NCBI RefSeq assembly: GCF_020283565.1 | Contig: NC_060065.1 | Coordinates: forward strand, 35,700,409-35,764,408 | Reading direction: 5' to 3' | DNA length: 64,000 nt | DNA from: Trifolium pratense | Lineage: Eukaryota > Streptophyta > Magnoliopsida > Fabales > Fabaceae | Part shown: positions 1 to 12,226 of the stretch, one piece after another | Layout of the letters: each line of letters opens with the position of its first letter | Position numbering within the stretch: position 1 is the first letter of the stretch | Translations under genes and position numbers: made by a program | Notes under the pieces: model-generated | What the model was told of the DNA's origin: nothing | Databases searched by the model: none | Seen by the model: the letters and a program-made list of their open reading frames with translations, nothing else

Positions 1-129
1 TTGATTGATTTGAATTTGAAATGGTTTTAAGCTACATCTGCAGTTGCAATTACTTCGCAAATATTTTTAGTGCAAATAACTATAGAAAAATGCAAGCTTA
101 ATAATGGTTGTGATACAATTGTGAAGACC

Positions 130-1221
130 TCTCAAACTTTGTTGTGTGTTCGTTTGTTATGTATGAAATGGCTTCTTCATCATGATGGATTAATCAATGC
201 TTTCTTTCTCTGGCAACATTCTGTATCTGTAGTATCCTTCCTAAATCGTTTATATGATTTGTTGAAAATTGTAAATTTGCAGTTTCATTTTCTGTATCTT
301 CTCTCAGTCTCACTTTGTCTTAGATGCTTCTAGTCTTCAATTGTTATAGTTAAAATAATAACCAGCTCTTGCTGTTGATTTTGATTTCTTACATTGTATT
401 GAAGTTCTTATTTTTTTAAGGGACTTCGTATTATCTTCAGTTGATTATATGTAAATCAGTTACCTCTTTTTGTCTTCTAGTTCTTACTAAATAACTTTTT
501 CTTATAATCATATCTATCTTATAGTCTGTGTTAGACTGTTAGTTATGTCTTTTTCCCGTATATCTCACGCTGAAATCATTTGCACATCTGTTGTTGTCAG
601 CATTGCTGATTTTTGAGCTATGCTATTTGCTACTATGCTTGTAACTTATTATTGTTATCAACTACCACTTTTCCTTTATAATCTTCAAGCCTTGATTGTT
701 CATCCGGGAAGCTATACGCAACACGCGCGATAACGGTTCAATGTCCGTGGCTAGTAAGAAGAATTTTATTGGTGAAGATATTTGTCACTGTTGAATCAAC
801 CTCTGGTGGATGCAAAATCGCATTATGCAGATTAGTTATAGGAATATTAGTATGGAGAAGTTTATTGAATCAACTTTGTTGTGTTAGTTTGCTATGTATG
901 AAATGGCTTCTTCATCATGATGGTCTCTGGCAACATTCTGTAGTATCCTTCCTAAATCATTTATATGATTTGTTGAAAATTGTAAATTTGCAGTTTCATT
1001 TTCTGTATCTTCTCTCTCAATCTCACTTTGTCTTAGATGCTTCTAGTCTTCAATTGTTATAGTTAAAATAATCAACACTTGCAATAACGGTTCAATGTCT
1101 GTGGCTAATAAGAAGAATTTTATTGAAGATATTTGTCACTGTTGAATCAACCTGTTGTGGATGCAAAATCGCGTTATGCAGATTAGTGATAGGAATATTA
1201 GTATGGAGAGGTTTATTGAAG
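130..1221. repeat. Local direct duplication (blocks A-B-A'-B')
   Basis: Two blocks each occur twice in the same orientation. Block A (about 130-352) recurs as A' (about 869-1073). Block B (about 718-868) recurs as B' (about 1077-1221). Copies are about 85-95% alike by eye; A' lacks short segments present in A. B is joined directly to A', so an A...B unit was duplicated in tandem and the 365 bp between A and B was lost from the second unit. Short open frames cross the blocks but are broken differently in each copy, and none resembles a family I know. It may be a remnant of a longer gene or element lying to the left of the window. Confidence 0.75.
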
Positions 1222-2785
1222 TGGAAGAGAATACTCGGTATGATCTGCATCCAGATGATCCGAAATCCGAATGGATGGACTGTCTGTAAGCAGGAGACTC
1301 GGATTCGGAATAAGCCATCCTCTGCTTTGGCTTCTATGGCGGAGAAAGTTGAGCAACAATGTGCTGATAGGTTTCTTCAGAATAGTGCAAAGAGTAGAAG
1401 GAAAGGATTTGCGAATATTTTGAGGCGGAGTCTAGCTCTTTTTCTTTGTGATGCTCATAATGTAACTTCAGATTTGGATTCTCTGCAAACACAGAGGTCG
1501 TTAGGAAGATCAGATGACACTATTTTTAGATGTATTTTAAATTAATTTGGTGAATTTAGTTAGGGCTACGAGGCATCTGATTTTGATATCTAATGACTGA
1601 GATCTTCGTGTGGCTGTGTGGTTTCTATGATCTCTCATGACTGTCTTCTTCATCTTTGGCACTTGTTTTTAAAAGCGTTGATTATGATTACTGGCTATGT
1701 TATATCCATAGCTGATGATGGTATAAGTGATTATCTGTGATGGTTTATCAAGTATTCCTAAGGGATAGAATTGTGTTTATTTGTTTTTAATAATTTTGGC
1801 AATTGATGTTGGTTTGTTTTCCATGTCAATACTCAATGTTGACAGTGTGAAGAGTGGAAATGATGTTAAGTTGATTATTAAGTGTTATCTTGCTTACCGA
1901 GTTTTTGCTTTTCTCTTTACTTACTCAACAAACGTCGTTTGAAACTCGTTACGATCAGCGTCTAGATTTTCTGAATGGCAGAGAGTTTTCTGTGTATGTG
2001 AGTAAATAAGAATATACCTGGTAGTGCTTCAAGAAAGAATTACTCAAACCCAGATACAAAAGCTTGAGAATGATTGATTTTAATTGAACAAAACGTGCAT
2101 AGCATCTATGAATACTTGTAACAATTGACAGATGTGTGTTATCGAAGAACTTTCATGTCGTTAAATAAATATCTTGCATTACTTTTTGACTAAATTTCGA
2201 ATCATATGAAAAGCATTTTTTCCACTTACAAATAAAATTAAGAAATTTAGATATATTTGGACCAAAAAAAAAAGAAATTTAGATATACATCTATTATTGT
2301 CAAACAGAACGTTGAATTCCAAACACGCTCAACACAAATCCAATTTCTGTGTAGTTTTATAGTGCTAGTGCGATCATAACTGGAAACTGAAGCGGTTGCC
2401 CCTTTGATGGGTATATTAAACTACTAGCAGAGTAGCACAGCAACACTAATCCTTTTCATTATTTATTTTTATTTTTACTTTAGATCAAGTCAAGGTAAAA
2501 AAAAAAAATGCCAACTGCACCTTACGAAATTTAGAAGTTCAGAGTTAAATATAATTCTCAGACATAAAGCCAAATAATTTGGTTCTTACATTTATCAGAT
2601 AAACACAAGTTGCAAACAGTGAATGTGCTTCACAGAGGTACTAGATTATTATAAGCTACTATCTGCCCATGTAAAAGCAGAATTCATTGTTGGGTCTCCT
2701 GAGTTTCTTTTTATCCCAATGTTATAGAGGAATAAACTAAGACATTCACAGTACATTTCTCGTGTGCTGAAATGTTTCAAATTTG
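1222..2785. other. Intergenic, no gene recognised
   Basis: An open frame with some coding character (Arg, Lys and Ser rich, about 1123-1545 on plus) runs out of block B' but has no recognisable domain, and the neighbouring frames carry stops. The rest is AT-rich sequence with short A runs. It probably contains the 3' flank of the F-box gene transcribed towards it from the right. Confidence 0.5.
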
Positions 2786-5415
2786 TCAAAAGTCATCATA
2801 AGGGTTATCATCAGAAAATTCAGCGTCCGAGAATTCATCATATCCATAAGGATAAACAGCATAATCATCATCAGACAACATATCTATGTCCAAGATCCCA
2901 TCTGAGTAATCTTCACCGCCTGATCCATCATCACATTCAGTTTCAAATGGACAGTCATCGGTGGCATCACATGGAAGCCGTAAACACTTAATTTGTTCTT
3001 GACACCTCTTCCCCAAATTTCCTACCAAATTAACATTGAAACACCGACGCATGTCAAGAGATTCAAGGAGAGGACAGCCATCGAGAATAGCAAGCAAACC
3101 ATCATTAGTCATCTTATTTCCTACAAGCTGGAGATGGCGTAACTCAGGCATGGTTTTCGCAATAGCAAATGCCTCATCGTTACTTTCAATGTGCGGAAGT
3201 CTGTAAACTTCACTGTTGAATTTACAGGTTTTCAATTGTGGGCAACATTGACCAATGGCTCCCAAAGTACGATCAGATAAGTTACAAATTGTTATATCAA
3301 TTTCCTCTAAGTGAGGAAACTTTTCAGCAACTTCACACAATGCTTCATCTGATAGGCCCCAGCAACTTGCAAGACGAAGGCGCCGTAAATGGCTTGCACT
3401 GTAAAATGCCAAGACAACAAGAGGAGATACTGTTATGCATAGATGCTACCAAAAAATCCACCAAACATTGCTAAACTAACTAGGTGACAAGGTCATCTAC
3501 CAAAATATCTGTAGTGACGTAAGTTAACTATCTAAAAATGTCAAATTTTGTAATCACATAGGAACATTTTATAAAATAACCAGAAGAACCAAAAACTAAT
3601 TTGTATTACAAACACAGGCAAGTGTTCACTTTTGGTGATAACTACATCACACACGTAAAAATCATTTCTATATAATAGACAATATCTGAAAGTTGAAATA
3701 AAAGAAAATTGACGGTTATCCTTTAAACAAAGTCTCACAAATATTGTTATCACTAATAATAGAAGATGGATAAAAGGACAAATAGAAATGAGAACTTTCT
3801 TTGTCTAACTGCAAACTGCCCACACATGACAAGGTGACCAAATTTATGGAACCTAAATGTAAATTAATATCATAGCTCTTGAGGCATGGGATGCTTACAT
3901 TTGATATTTCCTTTGTCAATGACTGGAATGAGAACTGAATTGATAGGTTTTATAGTTATTTCTTCCAATCATCTCCAACTAAACAGAGTCTTTGGAAGTT
4001 TCTAGTCAAAATTGCAAATGCTAATTTGAGAGTTGGGTAATATATAACTTTAAAGCAATATTATTTCCAGTCAAAATCCACTCAAGTCCAAACATGCCTG
4101 CCACCTAGTGGTGTTCAAAAAAACTGAACCGAACCAAAATAAAAACTGTGAGTAACAGTTCGTAGAGTGAACTGAACCAGTTTGGATTGATTTTGTTCAA
4201 TTAGCAAATTGTCAGTGGCAATGCAGTTCGGTTCAGTTTAACGGTTCGGTTTTTGGTTTCAAAATATAGTTCTAATATTCAATTTAGTTTAGTTTATTTA
4301 CATTTTTCAACAGTTCGGTTCAGTTTAACGGTTTGATTTTTGGTTTTTAAAAATAGTTCTAATATTCAATTTAGTTTAGTTTATTTACATTTTTCAACAG
4401 TTCAGTTTGGTTAGGGTTGGGGTGTATCATTAACAGTTCGGTTTTTCTAAACTACGTAGACATTTCGGTTCAGTTCAGTTTTTGCTCTGAACTGAACCAT
4501 AAACACCCGTACAGTGCCCACCGTAGGCTACCTACACTATGTTCAATCCTCTAGATCTACCTCAAATTCAAAATGCTTTCAGCTATATAGAAGAACACGA
4601 GTTTATTACTTTCAAAATCAAAACCAGCCACAACAAAAAAAAACTCTTCTTTCAGTAATATACCTTTTACACCAAAAACTCTGTTCAACACTAACACTAT
4701 TATTAGGAGAAATCCCATATTGATCAGATTAAATACATAATTATTAAGGAATAAATCATCAATTTAGTCTTACAGTGTCACTATCCCAAAAAACATGTAT
4801 CATCACTCTCTTCAATTTAGTCTCTAAAGTATCACTCTCTTCAATTTAGTCCCTAAAGTATCGATAGTAGTTCATTCCTGTTCGAAAATTGAATCATTTA
4901 AGTCACAACAAACACTACAAATAATGAAATTAAACAAAAAGCCTATGGTACTTAATTAGATACGATAATTTACATGCAACAGAATAACCCTAAACACAGT
5001 TAAAAGTATACGATTGTGAATTATAAAAAAAAAATGCAGAAGAAAGTGAAACTTACGAATCGGCGACATGGTGGAGAAGATCATCGGTACCAAAAGACTC
5101 GATGTTGATATCAATCATGTGGCCGCAACTGTAATCAATGGCGCGGTGGCATAGAGTCTTTAAATCCAAGGTGTAGTCAGGTACACCTGAATTGGACATA
5201 TCGATGGTGCGATAGAGGAAAGGATCCTCAGAGATTTTTCGCCATGTCTTGCAAACATTGTGAACTCGAAAGAGAGTATCGATTGTGTCAAGCTTCCGGA
5301 AAATCGATAATATTGCATCGCGTGGAAGATCCAGCCAGTTTCGTTCTCCGGAATCGATTACAGCTTTGGAATTCGACGAGGAAGTAGCAGAAGATGGTGG
5401 TGGTAACGGGTTCAT
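2786..5415 (-). CDS. F-box/LRR-repeat protein (SKIP19/FBL23-like), copy A
   Basis: Two exons, 5057-5415 and 2786-3398, joined across a 1.66 kb intron, give 323 residues. The donor reads GATTC|GTAAGT and the acceptor TTTTACAG|T. Residues 1-23 are Pro/Ser-rich. An F-box follows at about 26-70 (NWLDLPRDAILSIFRKL, then VCKTWRKISEDPFLY). Leucine-rich repeats follow (HLRRLRLASCWGLSDEAL, LEEIDITICNLSD, LRHLQLVGNKMTNDGL, LLESLDMRRC). The C-terminal 60 residues are very acidic. In this family the F-box binds the SKP1-like subunit of an SCF ubiquitin ligase and the LRRs choose the substrate; the substrate here is unknown. The gene is a tandem paralogue of the one at 8348-11635, with the same orientation and intron position. 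Length fits the plant SKIP19-like family (about 300 residues). No frameshift is visible. Confidence 0.9.
4110..4507. mobile_element. Foldback/MITE-like element in F-box intron
   Basis: The left end reads GGTGTTCAAAAAAACTGAAC. The right end, read from the other strand, begins GGTGTTTATGGTTCAGTTC. Both arms are built from variants of the GGTTCGGTTCAGTTT motif, so the segment can fold back on itself. No target duplication was identified, so its class is unassigned. Confidence 0.5.
4226..4398 (+). repeat. Two 86-87 bp tandem units
   Basis: The sequence from AGTTCGGTTCAGTTTAACGG to TTTACATTTTTCAAC occurs at 4226-4312 and again at 4313-4398 with few changes. A third unit begins and decays after 4399. 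It lies inside the foldback element of the first F-box gene's intron. Confidence 0.85.
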
Positions 5416-7083
5416 TGAAGAATTAGGGTTTAGAGGATTGTGGCGGTGGTCATGATTGATCGCAATTCACAAAATTAGGTTACTGAATATTTTCAGGTAC
5501 GGTGATTGCAGAATGGCGCGAGAGAAATTAGATTAAATACTCTATCCTATCCTAAATATATATTAGCTCCGTTTATAATTATAAAATTTTGACCATGTTA
5601 AAGGACAATTTTGATAGCTAATATTTTTAATCGTCTATTAGTAAAAATTATAAAAATTTAATATTTTGAAAATACTCATCAAAATAAATTGAACAAGATC
5701 TTACATGCTAATATTTACATTTATATATTATTTAAAAAATACGGTCAAAACGATGTAAATGAATAGTATATTTTTGTCACACATGATCTTATAACTAAGG
5801 ACAGAGGTAGTATAAATATAAGGAAAAAACTATTTTTGAAATTCATCGAGAATCTTAAATAAAAAAAATCATTGGGAATCTAATGTATCTGGTTTATATT
5901 ATAACCAGATATATTAGATTTTCAATAAATTTAAAAAATAATTTTTCTCTTATATTTAGGATCGAAGGGAGTACTATTTTATTTTATTCACTATGTGGCT
6001 CATTCGGCTATTTTTTTTATAGACAAACGAGAAATAACATTGAAATTCATTACACAGTATTTTAGGTTTTGTATCCGTTTGATATGAAAAATGTAACTAC
6101 CGAATAAAATAATATAAAATAGAATAACACAAGATAAATGACGTTTTAGCTATTGAACAAGGTTTGTGTTGTACGATATTTGATGGACAAAAAATTATTT
6201 TGGTATTTCAGACGAACAAACAAATTTCTCGTGGTTCAATGAAAAAAAAATGTAAGTTTTTTTCATGTCATTCGACCTCAGTTTGCGTAACATGCTATCG
6301 TTCGTGGGTAAAACATAATTATTTGAGTTAGGGCTTTATGGACATGTTCTATCCATTCCCTTTATTTTAAGCACTATCCATTCCCTTTTATAAAATATAA
6401 TAGAATTGCAATTTTGATAATTTATTATTAATATGTAGTTTTTTCTATAATTAAATATGAATTATAAGAAGTATAAGGTGTATTCAACCTTTATAATTCA
6501 AAAATTCTATTGTAAATTATGGAGACAAGTTAATGGATCATTACACCAATCATTGAAACTACATGAAAAATTATTTCTTATATGTCCTACAAACCAGAAC
6601 ACCACGATATAAAGATAATTTGATCGACTAAAGAATGCACATTAGCAACAAAACGTAGTGTTGTTTCGAGCACGCCATAAACTTCACATGGTGGCTAACT
6701 AAATTAAAATTCAAAAACAAATCAAAATTCAAAATAACATATCTCTTTATCATAGTTTAACCGTTGTAAAGAGTTTGAAATAGTGTGAAACTTCGACTAA
6801 ACTGTCATAATAATCAATTGTAGTAAATGTCGATTCAAGATTTAACTCAGTTAAATTGTTAGGTTAGATTTTTAAAGCACAGTTCTATAGTAGCTCCATG
6901 TACAGGCAACTTTACTTCTTTCTTTTTCTTTTCATTTTCCAATTTGTTATTTTCTTTTGTCTAGTTTGAAATATTAAAATTTTGTCTCTTCATAATAATT
7001 TCATCTTTATGCAGTAATCATGTCAAAGACCGTCACAAATAAAGAAGATCAGTGAAATCAAACAATTAAACTATATTAAAAAA
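5416..7083. other. Intergenic; possible degraded MITE at 5550-5815
   Basis: This is the divergent 5' flank of the first F-box gene, followed by AT-rich DNA. At about 5550-5815 the left end (TTAGCTCCGTTTATAATTAT) and the complement of the right end (TACTACCTCTGTCCTTAGTT) resemble Stowaway-type termini, but the match is imperfect. Nothing else is recognisable. Confidence 0.4.
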
Positions 7084-7420
7084 AAAATTGCGGCACCAAC
7101 ATTTGTGAGTCACTTTTAAAGAGAACTCGATCAAAGCCTTTATTAATAGCCACTTCCGTTGCTTGAAGAAGTGCATATATATGCCTCACCCTCATTAGTA
7201 GATGCAGATGCTTGTCGCAACTTGTCATGGCCAACAAAAAGTGGTAACACAACCCCTTTAAGTTTAACCACAAATAACCCACATCACAAAGTGCAAACCA
7301 TCCTTTCCGCGTGTCAAACACACTCCGACCAACTTGAGTAGGTAACTTCCTGTTACTGTTCCAGACCTCATCATTACGGTGTACTTGAGAAGCTTTTAAC
7401 AAAGGCTTGATCTTCATCAA
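7084..7420 (-). pseudogene. LINE RNase H-like domain fragment (RVT_3 type)
   Basis: The minus-strand frame contains RKGWFALCDVGYL near its middle and LQATEVAINKGFDRVLFKSD near its end. This is the pattern of the RNase H-like module found at the end of plant non-LTR retrotransposon polyproteins, where an acidic residue lies in the FxSDS motif. It has no catalytic reverse transcriptase upstream and runs into an A-rich stretch, so I read it as a truncated relic. Fragments of the same domain type occur near 33 kb and at 58.6-59.0 kb. Confidence 0.6.
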
Positions 7421-8347
7421 ATCAAATGGAAGAATGAACTGAAGAATTTAACACCACTTTTGGTTGCCCAGTTGAACTTCATCATTTGCACTGGCATATA
7501 TTTGACCAGTAGAAAGTACACAAGATTCATTTTGACCATTGATACCTCCACTTTTTCTTTTCTTTTATGAATTTCCCATCTTGAAAATGTATAAAACCTT
7601 GTTTGAGTTTTAGCCGTGATTAAGCTATTTCAATAAGCTATAATATAAGTTATTTGCATTACCGAACATTTTTCAATAAGCTAATTCAAGTAGCATATTA
7701 AAACCTATACCTTGTCAATTTTTTCTCTCAACTTTACATCTATTATCTTAATTGAAAAGGTCAAATATTAATTATATCTATAAATCTCATTTCATTTTTA
7801 TAATCTAGCTGTTTAACAGTTAACTTTATTAAATTAGTATAAATTCAATCAACTAACTTATCAGTTATACTAGTTTTTTTATAGTGGACATTGAGTAACT
7901 TGCCCTTGATGATAGTACTAAACTACTAGCAGTCTAAGACGCCAACATTTCACCACGAATTCATCAAAATGCTAATCCTTATTATTTTTACATTAGGTTA
8001 GTCTGAGAAAAGAAAAATACCACCTGCATTTTACAAACCTAAGAAGTTCAGAGCAAACCATAATTCTCAAATTTTCAAACATAAAGCCAAATAAACACAG
8101 TTGCAAAACAGTGAATGTGCTTCACTAAGGTACCAGATGATTATCAGCTAAATGCCAATGTAAAAGACTGTCATGCTGTCACCGCCTACCAAATTCATTA
8201 AAAGAGCATCACAATTCCGTAGTACAGGAGGATACTGGTCTTTCCTGAATTTCATTTGAACCCAATGTTATAGAGAAATAACGAGGAGTGCCGACTAAGA
8301 TATTCACAGCATATTTTTTCCTATGCTGCTGAAATGTTTCACATTTG
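7421..8347. other. Intergenic between the F-box paralogues
   Basis: AT-rich DNA with no coding sequence I can support. The last 350 bp (from about 8000) is similar to the segment beyond the 3' end of the first F-box gene (about 2450-2785), so the tandem duplication included the 3' flank. Confidence 0.6.
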
Positions 8348-11300
8348 TCAAAAGTCATACTCGTAACCATCATATTCAGAAAATTCACTCCCACCTGAAA
8401 ATTCATAATAGGCAAAATCATCGTCAGACAAAAAATCTATGTCTGAGATCCCATCTGGATATTCTTCATCTGGTGATCCATAGTGAAATTCAGCTTGAAA
8501 TGGATAGTCATCAGTGGCATCATATGGTCGCCGTAAATACTTAATCTGTTCTTTACATCTCTTCCCCAGACTTCCTACCAAATTAAGATTGAAACACTGA
8601 CGTATGTCAAGAGATTCAAGGAGAGGACAGCCATCGAGAATAGCAAGCAAACCAGCATTACTCATCTTGTTTCCGAAAAGCTGGAGATGGCGTAACCCAG
8701 GCATGGTTTTCGCAATAGCAAATGCCTCATCATCATATTCCATGTGTGGGTGTCTAAATCCTTCAATGTTGAATTTAAAGGTTTTCAATTGATGGCAATG
8801 TCGGCCAATGGCTTGCAAAGGAGTATCGGATAAGCTGCTGATTGTTATATCAAGTTCCTCTAAATGAGGAAACTTCTCAGCAACTTCACACAATCCCTCA
8901 TCTGTCACGCCATAGCAACCTACCAGACGGAGGCGTCGCAAATGACTTACACTGTAAAATGCCAAGACAACAAGAGGAGATACAGTTAGACAGAAATGCT
9001 ACCAAAATAGCCACCATACATCGGCAAACTAACTAGATGACACACTAGCAAAATATCTGTGGCGACTTTAATTAACTATAAAAAAATGTCAAATTTTGTA
9101 TATATAAATCACATAGCAGTCATAAACAAAAGCACCAAAAACTAATTTGTGTTACAAACAATGACATGTTTTCACTTTCAGCGATAAATACATCACAAAC
9201 ATGAAAATCATTTCTGTATGATAGATGACACCTGAAATCTGAAATAAAAGACAATTCACAGTTACCCTGTAAACAAAGTCTCACTTACCAATATCGTTAT
9301 CACTATTTATTGTTTCAATCACGGGCAATAAGAAACATGATTCGAAATCAGATAAAATAGGAGTATGCTTTAAGATGATACTTGATTTAGCTTGTTAAAA
9401 AATGTTAGGAACTACTAGTTGAAGGTGATCATGTAGATGAACAGAGAAACTTCGAAAAGCAAAAGGGGTGTATGAAGCTAGCTCAGAGGATGGAAGTAGT
9501 CTTATGGTGGCTATGATGGTGAGTTTTGTGAAGGGTGAGTAAGAAGATTGATCGAGACTTTTTGGTGTGCATAGGAGTATGCTTTTGAGTCACATGTTAT
9601 TGTAGGCGTTGGAAAGTGCTACGGTGCTAATGGATATGTTATTAAGGCCGTAGATAATGTAGGGTCTAGTACAGTAGAAGGAAAAGTTACAGTAGTATGT
9701 TTAAAAATCATTCAAAATTGTGTTTTTTTTTTAAAAAACATTCTCTATAGTATTGAAATTTTATATATTAAGTTTTATATTGGTGTGTAATTCAGTGACT
9801 GGCCCAGATGAAGAGGCTCTGATACCATGATAAGTTAGCTTATGAAGTGAGAATACAAGCTGAGTAATCAAGGAACAATGAGAACATAACTGAACTTAAC
9901 CAAAAAATCTTTCAAGTAGTACCAAATCCAAGGAACTCATTTGCATTTTCCCAATAAATCAAAAAAAACTGAAAGCAATATGTTTGAAAAGATCCGGATG
10001 TTACATTTTTGGACTATTATCTTGGAATATACTTATCCTAAACAAGCTTGAACTCCACTTAGTAGCCGTATGATTAGAGACATTGGCGTAGAAAACTTGA
10101 AGAAAAAGGGTGCTAAGGTGCCAGGGTGTGTTTGAGACATCACTATCAGGAGACTGTTTGCTAATTGCAACAGTTATAATTTTAGTGAAGTATGATCAAC
10201 AAGTTACATGTTCTTATATATTGCTTATCCGTTTGAGATTATAACACGTCAAAATACAGTCAGTACTTGGCTTAATTCTGAAAATCTTGGATAAAGTAGA
10301 AAGTGGGGGGAGATCCTAATCTGTAAACAATAAAGTATTTTCAAATAAAAATAAAATCCAGGTTATGGCACTATACAACATTGATAAGGTAGTCTTATAA
10401 GAGGTGACTCAAGCAACAATCTAAGTACCTATCATCCATCAAAATCCCTTTTTTCTAATGACAGATGCTTGTATTATAGTGAGTGTTGGACAAATTCAAG
10501 CTCTTGAAGTGCTGCTCTAGGTATGTCCTTCTAGTCAATATCCCTTGAAATTGAAACCCACTTGCTCCTACTAAACGAGTCTATGTACACCACCGTTATT
10601 TACACTAACTCCTATCCTCTAGATCTACATCTACTTCAAATTCAAAAAATGCTTTCAGCTTTACAAATGAACTCAATTTTATTACTTTCAAGATCAAAAC
10701 CATTCATGACAAACCGATAGCAATTCCACATTCTAACAATGATTTCAATCGGTGGAAGTTGTGGTTTTAACAAATAGATGCAAGATTGTGGTTCAAAATT
10801 GAAACATCCGTCTTATGAACTAGGTCAAACACAAACATTACAAGTAATGGAATTCAACAAACGAGCCTATGGTCACTCAGCCTATGTTTGGTTCCGTGTT
10901 TTGAAGCAACTAGGATTGATTCTGGAGGTGTAAAATTAACTAAGACATGTTTGGCTGCTCTCGAATAAAATTGATTTTGCCTCCATATCCAAAATTAATT
11001 CTAACTTGAAGCTAAACTACATTTATAGCTTCTGAGTCTAACCATGATTTTTACACTGAAATCTATTCTTCAACTCATCCAAACATAAATCTTTACCTAC
11101 AACTCAATTCTAATCACTAAAGATCAATTCTTGTCACCGACAAACCAAACACACAACAATTAGATACAATAAACCTATCAACGAAATAGCCCTAGACACA
11201 ATTGAAACAAACGATTCTGAACTAAAAAACCAAAAATGCAGAAGAAATTGGAACTTACGAATCAGCAATATGATTGAGAACATCATCAGTACCAAAATGC

Positions 11301-11635
11301 TCAATGTTGATATCAGTTACTTGACCGGAGCTATAATCAACGGCGCGATTGCATAAAAGCTCCAAATACCAATCCATGCTAAGATCAGTTCCAATATTAG
11401 GCATGTCGATGGTGTGATAAAGGAAAGGATCCTTAGAGATATTGCGCCACGTAGTGCAAACATTGTGAGCACGATGGAGAGTATCAATTGTTCCGAGCTT
11501 TCGGAAAATGGTTAATACCACATCTCGTGGAAGATCCAGCCAGTTTCGTTTTCTGGATTTGATTAGTGCTTTCCAATTCGACTGGAAAATAGGTGGTGGC
11601 GGTGGTGGTGGTGGTGGAGGTGGTAATGTGTCCAT
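8348..11635 (-). CDS. F-box/LRR-repeat protein (SKIP19/FBL23-like), copy B
   Basis: Two exons, 11259-11635 and 8348-8951, give 326 residues across a 2.3 kb intron at exactly the same codon (TC|T, Ser) as in the neighbouring paralogue. The N-terminus carries a run of 11 prolines (residues 5-15) that copy A lacks. The F-box is at about 28-72 (NWLDLPRDVVLTIFRKLG, VCTTWRNISKDPFLY). LRRs follow (HLRRLRLVGCYGVTDEGL, LEELDITISSLSD, LRHLQLFGNKMSNAGL, LLESLDIRQC) and then an acidic, Tyr-rich tail. The likely role is a substrate adaptor of an SCF ubiquitin ligase, by family. Coding exons remain alike between the paralogues while the introns differ widely in length and content. The frame is intact. Confidence 0.9.
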
Positions 11636-12103
11636 TGAAGAATTAGGGTTTAGAGATGCACAGTTTCACGAAATTGATTGGTTTTTGCAAAGAAATGTTT
11701 ACGTTTTCTGTAGTTACTGTTGTTTTCTGTTACGCTCATTCGTTGCCGAATGGCGAGAACAGAAAGAAATAAAGAAGAAAATAAAGAGTGTTCTCTTTAC
11801 GCCCCACGCACGTATCAAAGTGTTAAAAAATAATAAATGATGAAAATGTTAAAAAAAAATTAAAGAACAAACTCATGTATTTATTACTAATATGATTTTT
11901 TTTTTTTTTGAAAACGTATTTATTACTAATATGTTTGTGTTCTCATATTATCGTTTTATGAGAAAAGATTGTTGTTTTAAACTTATATCGTGTGATGTGT
12001 AAAGCTGATTTAACAGCTTTTATGCGCCCAAATTAAAAATTTCGGACGGATAAAAGTTTTCACAATTAGTCATTGTGAAAACTGAAAATCTGATGCAAAA
12101 TAT

Positions 12104-12226
12104 GTTTGGATTGATGGAATGAGATGAAATAGAATGGAACAGAAGATTTATTTCATTCCGCTCCATTTCATTCCACTTTATCCCGCTTCGCTCCATTTCA
12201 TTCCATTGTATTCCATCAATCCAAAC
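12104..12226. mobile_element. Short MITE with 17 bp perfect inverted ends
   Basis: The left end GTTTGGATTGATGGAAT and the right end ATTCCATCAATCCAAAC are exact reverse complements around a 90 bp interior of GAATGGA-type repeats. A related left end (TTTGGATTGATGGTATG) occurs at about 43897. No target duplication is clear. Confidence 0.75.

Noticed and set aside
9814..9826. GGCTCTGATACCA, resembling an LTR primer-binding site, in the intron of F-box copy B
   Set aside because: The following TGATAAG could start an LTR but no second LTR, polypurine tract or target duplication was found nearby. Unlike 62909 it stands alone.
11508..11840. Plus-strand frame with a poly-glycine run
   Set aside because: It is the antisense of the poly-proline N-terminus of F-box copy B.
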